Positions 1-6,240 are shown, numbered from the stretch's first letter. The stretch is DNA of 7,388 nt from JAPUDQ01 sp964535835 (GCA_964535835.1 CAZHUZ010000030.1:1-7388); one strand, 5' to 3'. Numbers and translations are program-made. Notes: a model not told the origin generated them from the letters alone.

Positions 1-209
1 GTGCCGTCACATTTAATCGTCATTTTGAGGAAGTGCCTCGTCGTATCGAATTCGAGGGTCGTACCCTGACATTTATTAGTTCGGGTATCCGCTATCTCAT
101 CAAACAAAACGGTCATCTCATCCGCATGTGGGACCTGTTCGATGGCGAAGCCGAGTACCGTTTGCGCCAGCAGGGAAATGACTGGACACTCGTAACCATC
201 AGCCGCTAG
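1..209 (+). CDS. 3' end of an unrecognised protein (partial)
   Basis: An open frame enters from the left edge (first full codon at position 3) and stops at TAG 207-209, giving a 68-residue C-terminal piece. It is rich in alternating polar and hydrophobic residues, with Trp at two places near the end (RMWDLFDGE and NDWTLVTISR). This looks like a soluble beta-rich fold rather than a membrane segment. I do not recognise the family and assign no function. The frame is supported by the strong intrinsic terminator starting 15 nt after the stop, as expected for the last gene of a transcript. The start and the rest of the protein lie outside the window. Confidence 0.7.
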   Translation, partial: AVTFNRHFEEVPRRIEFEGRTLTFISSGIRYLIKQNGHLIRMWDLFDGEAEYRLRQQGNDWTLVTISR

Positions 210-224
210 GCCTGTCGTACACCT

Positions 225-256
225 AACAACAACCCGCAGATGTGGGTTGTTGTTTT
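225..256 (+). terminator. Strong intrinsic terminator
   Basis: Positions 225-235 (AACAACAACCC) pair perfectly with 244-254 (GGGTTGTTGTT), an 11-bp stem. The stem can extend by a G-T and a C-G pair to a short AGAT loop. A run of T (253-256) follows at once. It ends transcription of the partial gene and separates it from the membrane-protein cluster. Confidence 0.85.
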
Positions 257-306
257 ATGTAAAACAGGCTACACTACACGTAAATAACCATAAACATGAA
301 AATGAT

Positions 307-732
307 ATGAAAACAAAATCACTCTCTACGCCACGTGACATCCAATACTATTTAGTTGGCGCCGCAGGGCTATTCGTACTGTTGTCATGTGTCAATCTCG
401 TCTATGACTATTTTTCGTATGCACCTGCACGAGTCAACGGTTGGTGGCCATATGCCATGCCAATGCTCCTCAACGCCCTGCCATTTATACTCTTGGCACT
501 CGCACTTTTTGCTGCACGATCCCATCGACATCTTGATCTATCAACCATTTTTTCTATCACTGTTATCGAAATAGCGGCGATCATCCTCGTCCAAGTCATG
601 ATGATGATTATGTGGATGGCATCACAGATGACACTCGGCTCACCAACAGCCTCGTATTATGAACCTCTTCTCCTAGCTATGGGTGCTACCGCACTTCTTA
701 TCTATAGACTCAGAAAGGCAAAACAATGGTAA
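307..732 (+). CDS. Small four-helix membrane protein, paralogue 1 of 3
   Basis: This is a 141-residue predicted inner-membrane protein of unknown function. Hydrophobic segments lie at about residues 12-34, 48-70, 82-107 and 118-133. The N-terminus (MKTKSLSTPR) and the loop after helix 2 (RSHRH) are basic, suggesting both ends face the cytoplasm. I chose ATG 307. The frame is open from TTG 247, but that codon lies inside the right arm of the upstream terminator and would add an unlikely polar leader. There is no clear Shine-Dalgarno. The protein ends RLRKAKQW, matching the C-termini of the next two genes, and the segment after helix 2 (HLDLSTIFSITV) is a divergent copy of theirs. It is the most diverged of the three. 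The stop overlaps the next start by 7 nt, implying translational coupling. No known family is recognised. Confidence 0.82.
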   Translation: MKTKSLSTPRDIQYYLVGAAGLFVLLSCVNLVYDYFSYAPARVNGWWPYAMPMLLNALPFILLALALFAARSHRHLDLSTIFSITVIEIAAIILVQVMMMIMWMASQMTLGSPTASYYEPLLLAMGATALLIYRLRKAKQW

Positions 733-1169
733 AACAAAACAAACCAAAATCGCAATATACATTGCAAAAAATCTTCCTCACAGTGTTTGCGTTCGCTTTT
801 GTCATGCAGATAATACAAAACATCTATTACTTCAATCTCTCGCAGCCTCATAGCTCAGGTACCGAGGCCATCGTCAGCTGGTTCCTGAGCACCATCTTGG
901 CCGCCTTCGTATGGTTTGTAATTTATCTGACGCGTCGTAACCGCACGCTATCAATCCAAACGCTATTTGAGGTGACGCTTTTAGCGCTGAGCACGCTGGC
1001 TATAGTTATCAGTCTCGGCTGGCTAACAACATTTATCCAGATGTCGCTCACTATAAGCCACGACCAGCCCGCATTGGCGCAATCATTGTATTTTGGCCTA
1101 CCATTCATGGTTACCTTACCGCTACTCTTCATAATCATTCATCGACTTCGTCGATCTAATCAATGGTAG
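726..1169 (+). CDS. Small four-helix membrane protein, paralogue 2 of 3
   Basis: This is a 147-residue predicted inner-membrane protein, function unknown. Hydrophobic segments lie at about residues 13-36, 47-69, 79-106 and 117-139, with a basic N-terminus (MVKQNKPK) and a basic loop LTRRNR between helices 2 and 3. The start ATG 726 sits inside the end of the previous gene (ATGGTAA), with AAAGG at 714-718 as ribosome site, 7 nt upstream. The loop plus start of helix 3 (SIQTLFEVTL) is nearly identical to the next protein (SLQTLFEVTL), and the C-terminus is again HRLRRSNQW. The shared TATTTGAGGTGACGCT at DNA level supports tandem duplication. I see no catalytic or ligand-binding motif. A small membrane partner or bundle-forming subunit is possible but unsupported. 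Confidence 0.85.
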   Translation: MVKQNKPKSQYTLQKIFLTVFAFAFVMQIIQNIYYFNLSQPHSSGTEAIVSWFLSTILAAFVWFVIYLTRRNRTLSIQTLFEVTLLALSTLAIVISLGWLTTFIQMSLTISHDQPALAQSLYFGLPFMVTLPLLFIIIHRLRRSNQW

Positions 1170-1178
1170 GAGAAGACT

Positions 1179-1631
1179 ATGCCTAAAAAATCATCCCAAA
1201 AGCCGCTAATGACACCACCAATCATTCAAAAATTATTTATCACAGCCTCAATCCTCGTCGTCATTTCACAGATAACACAAATGTTGTATGGCATAGCAAT
1301 GCAATGGCCAAACAACCAAAATCTCAGCGGATATATATCATGGTTTGCTGGAACACTTCTCATGTTTGTTGTCTGGGGGCTATTGTATCTATCGCGCCGT
1401 CATAAACAGTTCAGTCTTCAAACATTATTTGAGGTGACGCTAGCAACCTGGTGCGTCACGCTCGTCACTGTATCGATCAGCTGGTTAACGTATCTCGTGC
1501 CGCCAGTATTTCCTATAGACAATGATGTGATCGGCTGGTACTTTGCTTGGTACCAAACCATACCGTATCTCTTGGTTGCGCCATTTGTGTATCTTTGCAT
1601 TCGTCATCTTCGAAATAATAACCAATGGTAA
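1179..1631 (+). CDS. Small four-helix membrane protein, paralogue 3 of 3
   Basis: This is a 150-residue predicted inner-membrane protein, function unknown. Hydrophobic segments lie at about residues 17-40, 52-72, 82-106 and 122-141. The N-terminus is basic (MPKKSSQK) and so is the loop SRRHK. ATG 1179 is preceded by AGGAGA (1168-1173, spacer 5 nt). That ribosome site overlaps the stop of paralogue 2, only 9 nt upstream, so the three genes are almost certainly one operon. The SLQTLFEVTL segment and the terminal RHLRNNNQW mark it as a close paralogue of gene 2. The stop is immediately followed by the -35 box of the helicase promoter, so this gene ends the cluster. No terminator is visible after it. 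Confidence 0.85.
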   Translation: MPKKSSQKPLMTPPIIQKLFITASILVVISQITQMLYGIAMQWPNNQNLSGYISWFAGTLLMFVVWGLLYLSRRHKQFSLQTLFEVTLATWCVTLVTVSISWLTYLVPPVFPIDNDVIGWYFAWYQTIPYLLVAPFVYLCIRHLRNNNQW

Positions 1632-1632
1632 G

Positions 1633-1661
1633 TAGACAATTTATTGCACTTGTGCTATAAT
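1633..1661 (+). promoter_or_regulatory. Sigma-70-type promoter of the helicase gene, extended -10
   Basis: The -35 box is TAGACA (1633-1638, 5 of 6 to TTGACA), the spacer is 17 nt, and the -10 box is TATAAT (1656-1661) preceded by TGC, an extended -10. The expected transcript start is near 1668. The -35 box begins right after the stop of the upstream membrane-protein gene. This is the best promoter on the plus strand of the window. Confidence 0.82.
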
Positions 1662-1678
1662 AGACTGATCTAGTATAG

Positions 1679-1749
1679 ATATCGGGTCAATATGTAACCT
1701 TCGCTATCTGTTTTAGACACTGAGCATCATGAGATGTCTCGCCCGATAT
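1679..1749 (+). promoter_or_regulatory. Structured 5' leader of the helicase mRNA
   Basis: The leader between the predicted transcript start (about 1668) and TTG 1771 is about 100 nt. ATATCGGG (1679-1686) is the exact reverse complement of CCCGATAT (1742-1749), an 8-bp closing stem. Inside it CATC (1725-1728) can pair with GATG (1733-1736), and AGAC (1715-1718) with GTCT (1736-1739) as an alternative. Cold-inducible DEAD-box helicase genes in other bacteria often carry long structured leaders. A regulatory role here is inference only. Confidence 0.35.
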
Positions 1750-1770
1750 AAATCAAACAAAAGGAATATT

Positions 1771-3153
1771 TTGAATAACAACTCTTTTTCGAGGCGGCGT
1801 AACGACCGTCCTAGCACACCGCGCGGTACTAGTTTTCGCCCAAAACGTCGTCAGACGCCAGAAGACAAACTGTTTGCAACCCTAAGCCAAGTAAACGGAC
1901 CTGTCGGCCCGGATGGAAGAAGGAAGAAGGAAGAAGGAAGAGACCGCGGCAGCTCACAAGGGAATAGGCAAAAGCTTCGAACGTCAAGGTTTGAGCGTCG
2001 AGGCCCAGCGCCACAACGTCGCAAAAAAAACCAAGGCCAATACATCGCACCAGAGCGCTATATCAACCGCGCGACACCTGGTGTCGAAGAGACAGTCTAC
2101 ACGCCAGAGCATGTCTTTACTGACTTTCCGCTTAACCCCAAACTTCAGGCAAATATCGCTGCCAAAGGCTACCTTGCACCAAGTGCTATCCAGGATCAAT
2201 CAATTCCTCATATCCTCGCTGGACGTGACGTCATCGGTCTGGCAAATACCGGTACCGGCAAGACAGCTGCTTTTGTCATCCCCGTCATCCAGAAACTGCT
2301 AGCTGATGATCAACGACTTTCTGTGCTTGTCGTCACACCGACTCGTGAGCTCGCCACGCAAATCGATGATGAGTTTCGTGCGTTTGCCCGTGATATGCGC
2401 CTCTACAGTACCGTCGTCGTCGGTGGCATGAATATTCGTCGCCAGATCAGCGATCTCAAGCGTCGTCCGCACGTCATTATCGCGACACCTGGTCGTCTCA
2501 AAGATCTCTTGCAGCAAAATGCACTATCGCTTGATCATATCAACACGCTTATTCTAGACGAAGCTGACCGCATGTGCGATATGGGATTTTTGCCCGACAT
2601 TAAACGTATTATCAGCCTCTTGCCACGAGTCCGTCAGTCACTTTGTTTTAGCGCCACGATCACGCCAGCGATTGAGTCAATCATCGGCGAAATGCTCCAT
2701 GATCCAGTCACGATCAGTGTCCGTACCCGCGAAACATCCGACCACGTTGACCAAGATGTTGTCTACGCTCGTGACAAGACTCACAAGATCGAGCTCCTGA
2801 CAAACATGCTCAGCAACGATGAATTTGATAAGGTACTCGTCTTTAGTAAAACTAAATTTGGCGCCCAACGCCTCGCACACACCCTCAGTGCCTCCGGCCA
2901 CAGCGCCGAAGCTATCCACGGCAACAAGACGCAGCCTCAACGTCAACGCGCCCTGGACACCTTCAAGTCTGGTCGCGCCAAAGTCCTCGTTGCTACCGAT
3001 GTTGCTGCGCGTGGACTCGATATCCCAAATGTCTCCCACGTCATAAACTTTGATCAACCAATGACCTACGAAGACTATGTCCACCGCATCGGCCGTACCG
3101 GACGTGGCGGCGCCAAGGGTACAGCATATACCTTTGTCGAGCCAAACGAATAA
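1771..3153 (+). CDS. DEAD-box ATP-dependent RNA helicase
   Basis: This is a cytoplasmic ATP-dependent RNA helicase of the DEAD-box (RhlE/CsdA-like) group, likely acting in ribosome assembly or mRNA turnover. I prefer TTG 1771 (460 residues) because AAAAGGA lies 5 nt upstream. ATG 1729 is in frame (474 residues) but has no ribosome site and falls in a leader stem-loop. Numbered from TTG: Q motif with F119 and Q141, Walker A ANTGTGKT 158-165, PTRELA 190-195, TPGR 239-242, DEAD 263-266, SAT 294-296, VATDVAARGLD 407-417 and HRIGRTGR 438-445. All are intact, so it should be active. Residues 1 to about 110 form an Arg/Lys/Gly-rich, probably disordered extension. In contrast the C-terminus stops only 15 residues after motif VI, without the usual basic tail. 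A heptanucleotide repeat lies in the extension. It has its own promoter. Confidence 0.95.
   Translation: MNNNSFSRRRNDRPSTPRGTSFRPKRRQTPEDKLFATLSQVNGPVGPDGRRKKEEGRDRGSSQGNRQKLRTSRFERRGPAPQRRKKNQGQYIAPERYINRATPGVEETVYTPEHVFTDFPLNPKLQANIAAKGYLAPSAIQDQSIPHILAGRDVIGLANTGTGKTAAFVIPVIQKLLADDQRLSVLVVTPTRELATQIDDEFRAFARDMRLYSTVVVGGMNIRRQISDLKRRPHVIIATPGRLKDLLQQNALSLDHINTLILDEADRMCDMGFLPDIKRIISLLPRVRQSLCFSATITPAIESIIGEMLHDPVTISVRTRETSDHVDQDVVYARDKTHKIELLTNMLSNDEFDKVLVFSKTKFGAQRLAHTLSASGHSAEAIHGNKTQPQRQRALDTFKSGRAKVLVATDVAARGLDIPNVSHVINFDQPMTYEDYVHRIGRTGRGGAKGTAYTFVEPNE
1915..1942 (+). repeat. Heptanucleotide microsatellite GGAAGAA x4 inside the helicase gene
   Basis: Three perfect GGAAGAA units (1915-1921, 1922-1928, 1929-1935) are followed by a fourth with one change (GGAAGAG, 1936-1942). 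The repeat encodes GRRKKEEGR in the disordered N-terminal extension. The unit is not a multiple of three, so gain or loss of one copy would shift the helicase frame. Confidence 0.85.
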
Positions 3154-3299
3154 AATGTGACTTGTCTCACCTGATTAGGGATTAAACCTATAATAACTCT
3201 ATTAAAATCTTGTTCATCTCGTATCCCCAGATTATCAGCTAAGGACTACTGGCATCTAACTATCACTGCTATTCGTGACCTACTATTAGCTTCTATCTA

Positions 3300-3320
3300 T
3301 TTACCATTTACCTTTTACCA
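3300..3320 (+). repeat. TTTACC heptad direct repeat (3 copies)
   Basis: TTTACC occurs at 3300-3305, 3307-3312 and 3314-3319, each followed by A or T, an exact 7-nt period. A degenerate fourth unit (TCTACAA) follows. It lies upstream of the kinase gene, and the last copy could serve as a weak -35 box. Confidence 0.75.
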
Positions 3321-3340
3321 TCTACAATTAAATCTATAAA
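3314..3340 (+). promoter_or_regulatory. Possible promoter for the two-component pair
   Basis: TTTACC (3314-3319, 4 of 6 to TTGACA), a 15-nt spacer and TATAAA (3335-3340). The spacer is short and the -35 box is part of the heptad repeat, so this is tentative. The TATAAT at 3189-3194 is the alternative. Confidence 0.3.
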
Positions 3341-3412
3341 GCATAAGAGGGTAGGGCTATCACTCCGACGATCATAACGCCGTTTTGGTATCGACGAATC
3401 ATCGAGATTGTA

Positions 3413-5095
3413 TTGGTGATATCTTTGCTACTGGGTGGACTGTGGTGCGTCGGTTTTTTTTGGGGTGATATCTGGCCAACGGCGAGCTTGCTAATACATC
3501 CATTTGCTGCACTCTGCGCAGCCATAACTGCCGTTGTTACACTGCCAATGTATGTCTGGGGCAAAGAGTCTATCATGAAATGGCTATCGCTGTTTAGCTA
3601 TGCACTCATGACCGTCACAACTTCAGTCGTCATTTTTACCACCGGTAAAGAAGACTCTCCATTCATTGTTCTCTGGATGCTCCTTACGATATTTGCTGGG
3701 CTCTTCAGCTACTGGGGGCTTGCTCTCATCGTCCTGATCGATGGCGGCTATGTCGCCTACGTCTTGACGACAAATCCTCAAGACTTTAACATACCAATTT
3801 TTATCCTCACCAGTGCTATGCCGCTACTTATCAGCATTATGATATGGCGTCGTAAAAGCACTCATGACGCATCATCTGAGCAATACAAAGCATTAGCACG
3901 TGAGCTCAGCCAAGTTGCCAACAAATCAGAAATTGTCATCAACTCTATTGCTGATGGTGTGATCGCGATTGATCATCATGGCACAATTCAACTGATCAAT
4001 CCCGCGGCGCAGTCGATCATGGGCTGGGGCAAGCAAGATGCAATGGAGCTTGATTATCACTCTGTTTTTAAATTATCCGATAGCAAAGACAAGCCACTCG
4101 ATGATGGGAATGACCCAATCCAGCAAGTTCTCAAAACTTCCAAGCCCATCAAACGCAATGATCTTTCTCTCGCCACCAGTACTGGTAAAAAAATGATTAT
4201 ATCACTGTCAATCTCACCCGTAAGCCAAGAGGGAAACGGTGCTATCATCGTGTTTCGTGATATTACTGGCGATGTCGCTGAGAACCGTCAAAAAGCCGAG
4301 TTCATCAGCACCGCCAGTCATGAGATGCGCACACCCGTTGCGGCAATCGAAGGGTATATCGGCTTGGCGCTTAATCCAGCCACTGCGACTATCGATGAAA
4401 AAGCTCGTAGTTTTCTCGTCAAAGCACATGAGTCAGCGCAACATCTCGGCCATCTGTTTCAAGACTTGCTCGATGTCAGCAAGGCTGAAGATGGTCGTCT
4501 CAGCAACAATCCTGTAACTATCGATGTTATTTCCTTTGTCCGTGATATCGTCAATGGATTACTAGCCACCGCATTTTCAAAAGAATTAACCCTTGTATTT
4601 GATCCCGACGTCAATAAACCTGGTATGAATGCATCAGTGAGTCCAGCATATTTTGTGCGAGCCGACCAAAACCACTATCGCGAAATCCTCAGTAACCTCA
4701 TCGAAAACGCCATCAAATACACAAAATCAGGTGGTAAAATTACTGTTGACATCTCTGGTGATGAGTCACATGTCGTCGTGAGTATCGTCGACAATGGTAT
4801 TGGTATCCCAAAAGAAGACATCCCGCACCTATTTCAAAAATTCTACCGTGTTGATAACACCGATACCCGTGAAATCGGCGGTACGGGTCTCGGCCTCTAC
4901 CTGTGTCGCCGTTTGGTTGAAGCAATGGACGGTAGGATTTGGGTAGAGAGTGACTACGGCAAGGGTAGTATGTTTTTTGTCGAATTACCCCGTATGGCCA
5001 CAGAGGACGCCCTCCAGCAAAAACAGCCATCTGCTGCACTCGAACCATCACCAACCGTAGTCCCATCAGCATCTGAGACACCGTCTAAGACATAA
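3413..5095 (+). CDS. Membrane PAS-domain sensor histidine kinase
   Basis: This is a membrane sensor kinase that autophosphorylates on His and should pass phosphate to the receiver protein encoded next. From TTG 3413 it has 560 residues. About six hydrophobic segments lie at 1-17, 23-48, 55-76, 83-98, 100-118 and 127-145. A PAS-like domain covers roughly 170-290 (SIADGVIAIDHHGTI). The HisKA domain has H303 in ASHEMRTPVAA. The ATPase domain has an N box with N428 and N432, G1 DNGIGI 460-465, F box around F474 and G2 GGTGLGL 489-495, so all catalytic boxes are present. Residues 528-560 are a Ser/Pro/Thr-rich tail. The start is doubtful: TTG 3413 has little ribosome site and cuts into helix 1. 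The frame extends upstream, and a strong purine block (3347-3356) points to ATC 3359. The next gene is 45 nt away, so one transcript is likely. Confidence 0.92.
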   Translation: MVISLLLGGLWCVGFFWGDIWPTASLLIHPFAALCAAITAVVTLPMYVWGKESIMKWLSLFSYALMTVTTSVVIFTTGKEDSPFIVLWMLLTIFAGLFSYWGLALIVLIDGGYVAYVLTTNPQDFNIPIFILTSAMPLLISIMIWRRKSTHDASSEQYKALARELSQVANKSEIVINSIADGVIAIDHHGTIQLINPAAQSIMGWGKQDAMELDYHSVFKLSDSKDKPLDDGNDPIQQVLKTSKPIKRNDLSLATSTGKKMIISLSISPVSQEGNGAIIVFRDITGDVAENRQKAEFISTASHEMRTPVAAIEGYIGLALNPATATIDEKARSFLVKAHESAQHLGHLFQDLLDVSKAEDGRLSNNPVTIDVISFVRDIVNGLLATAFSKELTLVFDPDVNKPGMNASVSPAYFVRADQNHYREILSNLIENAIKYTKSGGKITVDISGDESHVVVSIVDNGIGIPKEDIPHLFQKFYRVDNTDTREIGGTGLGLYLCRRLVEAMDGRIWVESDYGKGSMFFVELPRMATEDALQQKQPSAALEPSPTVVPSASETPSKT

Positions 5096-5130
5096 CCACT
5101 ATAGATTTTTTGTACGCAAGCAATTATAGT

Positions 5131-5137
5131 AGGAGGT
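5131..5137 (+). promoter_or_regulatory. Near-perfect ribosome binding site of the response regulator
   Basis: AGGAGGT lies 3 nt before ATG 5141 and fully complements the 16S anti-Shine-Dalgarno core. It is by far the strongest ribosome site in the window, suggesting the regulator is made in excess over the kinase. Confidence 0.8.
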
Positions 5138-5140
5138 AAT

Positions 5141-6220
5141 ATGACGAAAATTATGCTTGTCGAAGACGACAAAAGTTTACGCGAAATTTATGGTGTTCGA
5201 TTGCTTGCCGAAGGCTACGATATTGTTTCAGCTGGTGACGGCGAAGAAGCTCTAGCAATGGCGATCAAAGAGCGGCCACAGCTGATCATAAGTGATGTTA
5301 TGATGCCAAAAATTAGCGGCTTTGATCTCCTCGATATATTGCGATCCACGACCGAGACGAGAAATATCCGCGTAATTATGATGACAGCGCTTAGTTCTGA
5401 GGAACAACGTTTGCGTGGCGAACAACTGGGCGCCGATCGTTATCTCGTCAAATCTCAAGTCGGTATTGAAGATGTTGTCAATATTGTCCATAACTTGCTA
5501 GAAGACACATCAGCATCTCAGCCAACACCACCACAAGCAGCGCTCAATGAACCACATTCTCCCGAACCTATCGCACCTACTCCATCAACCAGTCCATCTC
5601 CTTCTGCACAGATAGTTACACCACCTGTAGTACCATCACAGCCGGGATCTAATCCCTTACCAATTCCTGTCACACCAGTTAGCACACCTTCAACTGCGCC
5701 ACAAACCCGTAATCGCATCATCGCCCCTCTCAATGACCCTCTCGTATCCACTGCTAATATACAAGAGTTGTACGACAAGGAAGTCGCTAAAGAAAACCAA
5801 TCAATCCAAGCTGCTACACCTATAGATAAGAGCTCGTCTACCATCCCTATTATTTCTGCAGAACCGATACCAACAGTACCTACCCCAATCGCATTTGAAC
5901 CTCCTACGATTACCCAAGGACCAGATAATACTACAGTAGCGACTGATATTTCAGATAATAAACTACCCACGCCAACCAATCTATCATCCGATCCTTTGAA
6001 AGCCTCCATGACCGATTCAACGCCATCAAACATAGACGTTAATAGTAGTATTCCGTCGATTCCAGTTGCACAATCACCATCAGTGCAGCCTGCAACACCC
6101 TTGACGTCACCTGTACCTCCTATATCTACAAATCCGACAAATGCCACGCAACCCACCTCTACTACTCCTAGCACATCGCCTGGAATTACCCCTGCGAATA
6201 TACCTACCCAAAACGTCTGA
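5141..6220 (+). CDS. Receiver-domain response regulator with long Pro/Ser/Thr-rich tail
   Basis: This 359-residue protein pairs with the upstream kinase. Residues 1-121 form a CheY-like receiver: acidic pocket E8, D9 and D10, phosphoacceptor D52 in ISDVMMP, T82 (MTA) and K104, all the residues needed for phosphorylation. Residues 122-359 have no recognisable output domain, neither helix-turn-helix nor enzyme. They form a low-complexity tail, about one fifth proline (49 by my count) with many Ser, Thr and Ala and no Cys or Trp. One island (about 190-222) differs: it is charged, starts RNRIIAPLNDP, and continues into NIQELYDKEVAKEN, which could form a short helix. I infer that output is through protein contact rather than DNA binding. 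It sits 45 nt after the kinase. The next gene starts 20 nt later, probably from its own promoter. Confidence 0.92.
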   Translation: MTKIMLVEDDKSLREIYGVRLLAEGYDIVSAGDGEEALAMAIKERPQLIISDVMMPKISGFDLLDILRSTTETRNIRVIMMTALSSEEQRLRGEQLGADRYLVKSQVGIEDVVNIVHNLLEDTSASQPTPPQAALNEPHSPEPIAPTPSTSPSPSAQIVTPPVVPSQPGSNPLPIPVTPVSTPSTAPQTRNRIIAPLNDPLVSTANIQELYDKEVAKENQSIQAATPIDKSSSTIPIISAEPIPTVPTPIAFEPPTITQGPDNTTVATDISDNKLPTPTNLSSDPLKASMTDSTPSNIDVNSSIPSIPVAQSPSVQPATPLTSPVPPISTNPTNATQPTSTTPSTSPGITPANIPTQNV

Positions 6221-6227
6221 TCGCTAT

Positions 6228-6233
6228 TATAAT
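6228..6233 (+). promoter_or_regulatory. -10 box for the pseudouridine synthase, probable leaderless start
   Basis: A perfect TATAAT ends 7 nt before GTG 6241, and no Shine-Dalgarno lies between. If it is used, transcription would begin at or next to the start codon, giving a leaderless mRNA. The -35 position (TACCCA, 6205-6210, 17-nt spacer) matches only 3 of 6, so the promoter is not certain. Confidence 0.45.
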
Positions 6234-6240
6234 TACTCCC

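Larger units (their letters stand above)
3154..3412 (+). other. Gene-free AT-rich intergenic region
   Basis: I see no convincing gene on either strand between the helicase stop and the kinase. Contents: a TATAAT at 3189-3194 with no good -35 box; a weak hairpin GTGA/TCAC just after the helicase stop, without a T run, so not a convincing terminator; a pyrimidine-rich stretch; a TTTACC heptad repeat (3300-3320); a possible -10 TATAAA at 3335-3340; and a GAGGGTAGGG purine block at 3347-3356 that looks like a ribosome site for the kinase. The kinase frame is open back to the TAA at 3344-3346. Confidence 0.6.

Noticed and set aside
247..275. Possible promoter TTGTTG-17-TACACT before the membrane-protein cluster
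   Set aside because: Weak boxes, and the -35 falls inside the terminator stem. The cluster must have a promoter near here, but this match is too poor to list.
247..306. Upstream TTG start adding 20 residues to the first membrane protein
   Set aside because: TTG 247 lies within the right arm of the terminator stem and has no ribosome site. ATG 307 gives a normal basic N-terminus before helix 1.
1913..2302. Plus-strand +1 frame (129 codons) in the helicase
   Set aside because: Motif I and the Q motif are read in the main frame. I keep it only as the possible product of repeat slippage, not as a gene.
2677..3084. Minus-strand open frame (135 codons) inside the helicase
   Set aside because: It overlaps the conserved helicase motifs completely and has no recognisable domain.
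3154..3175. Candidate terminator after the helicase (GTGA/TCAC)
   Set aside because: Only four base pairs and no following T run.
5102..5130. Possible promoter TAGATT-17-TATAGT between kinase and regulator
   Set aside because: The -35 box matches only 3 of 6, and the regulator already has a strong ribosome site in a short operon gap. Could be chance.
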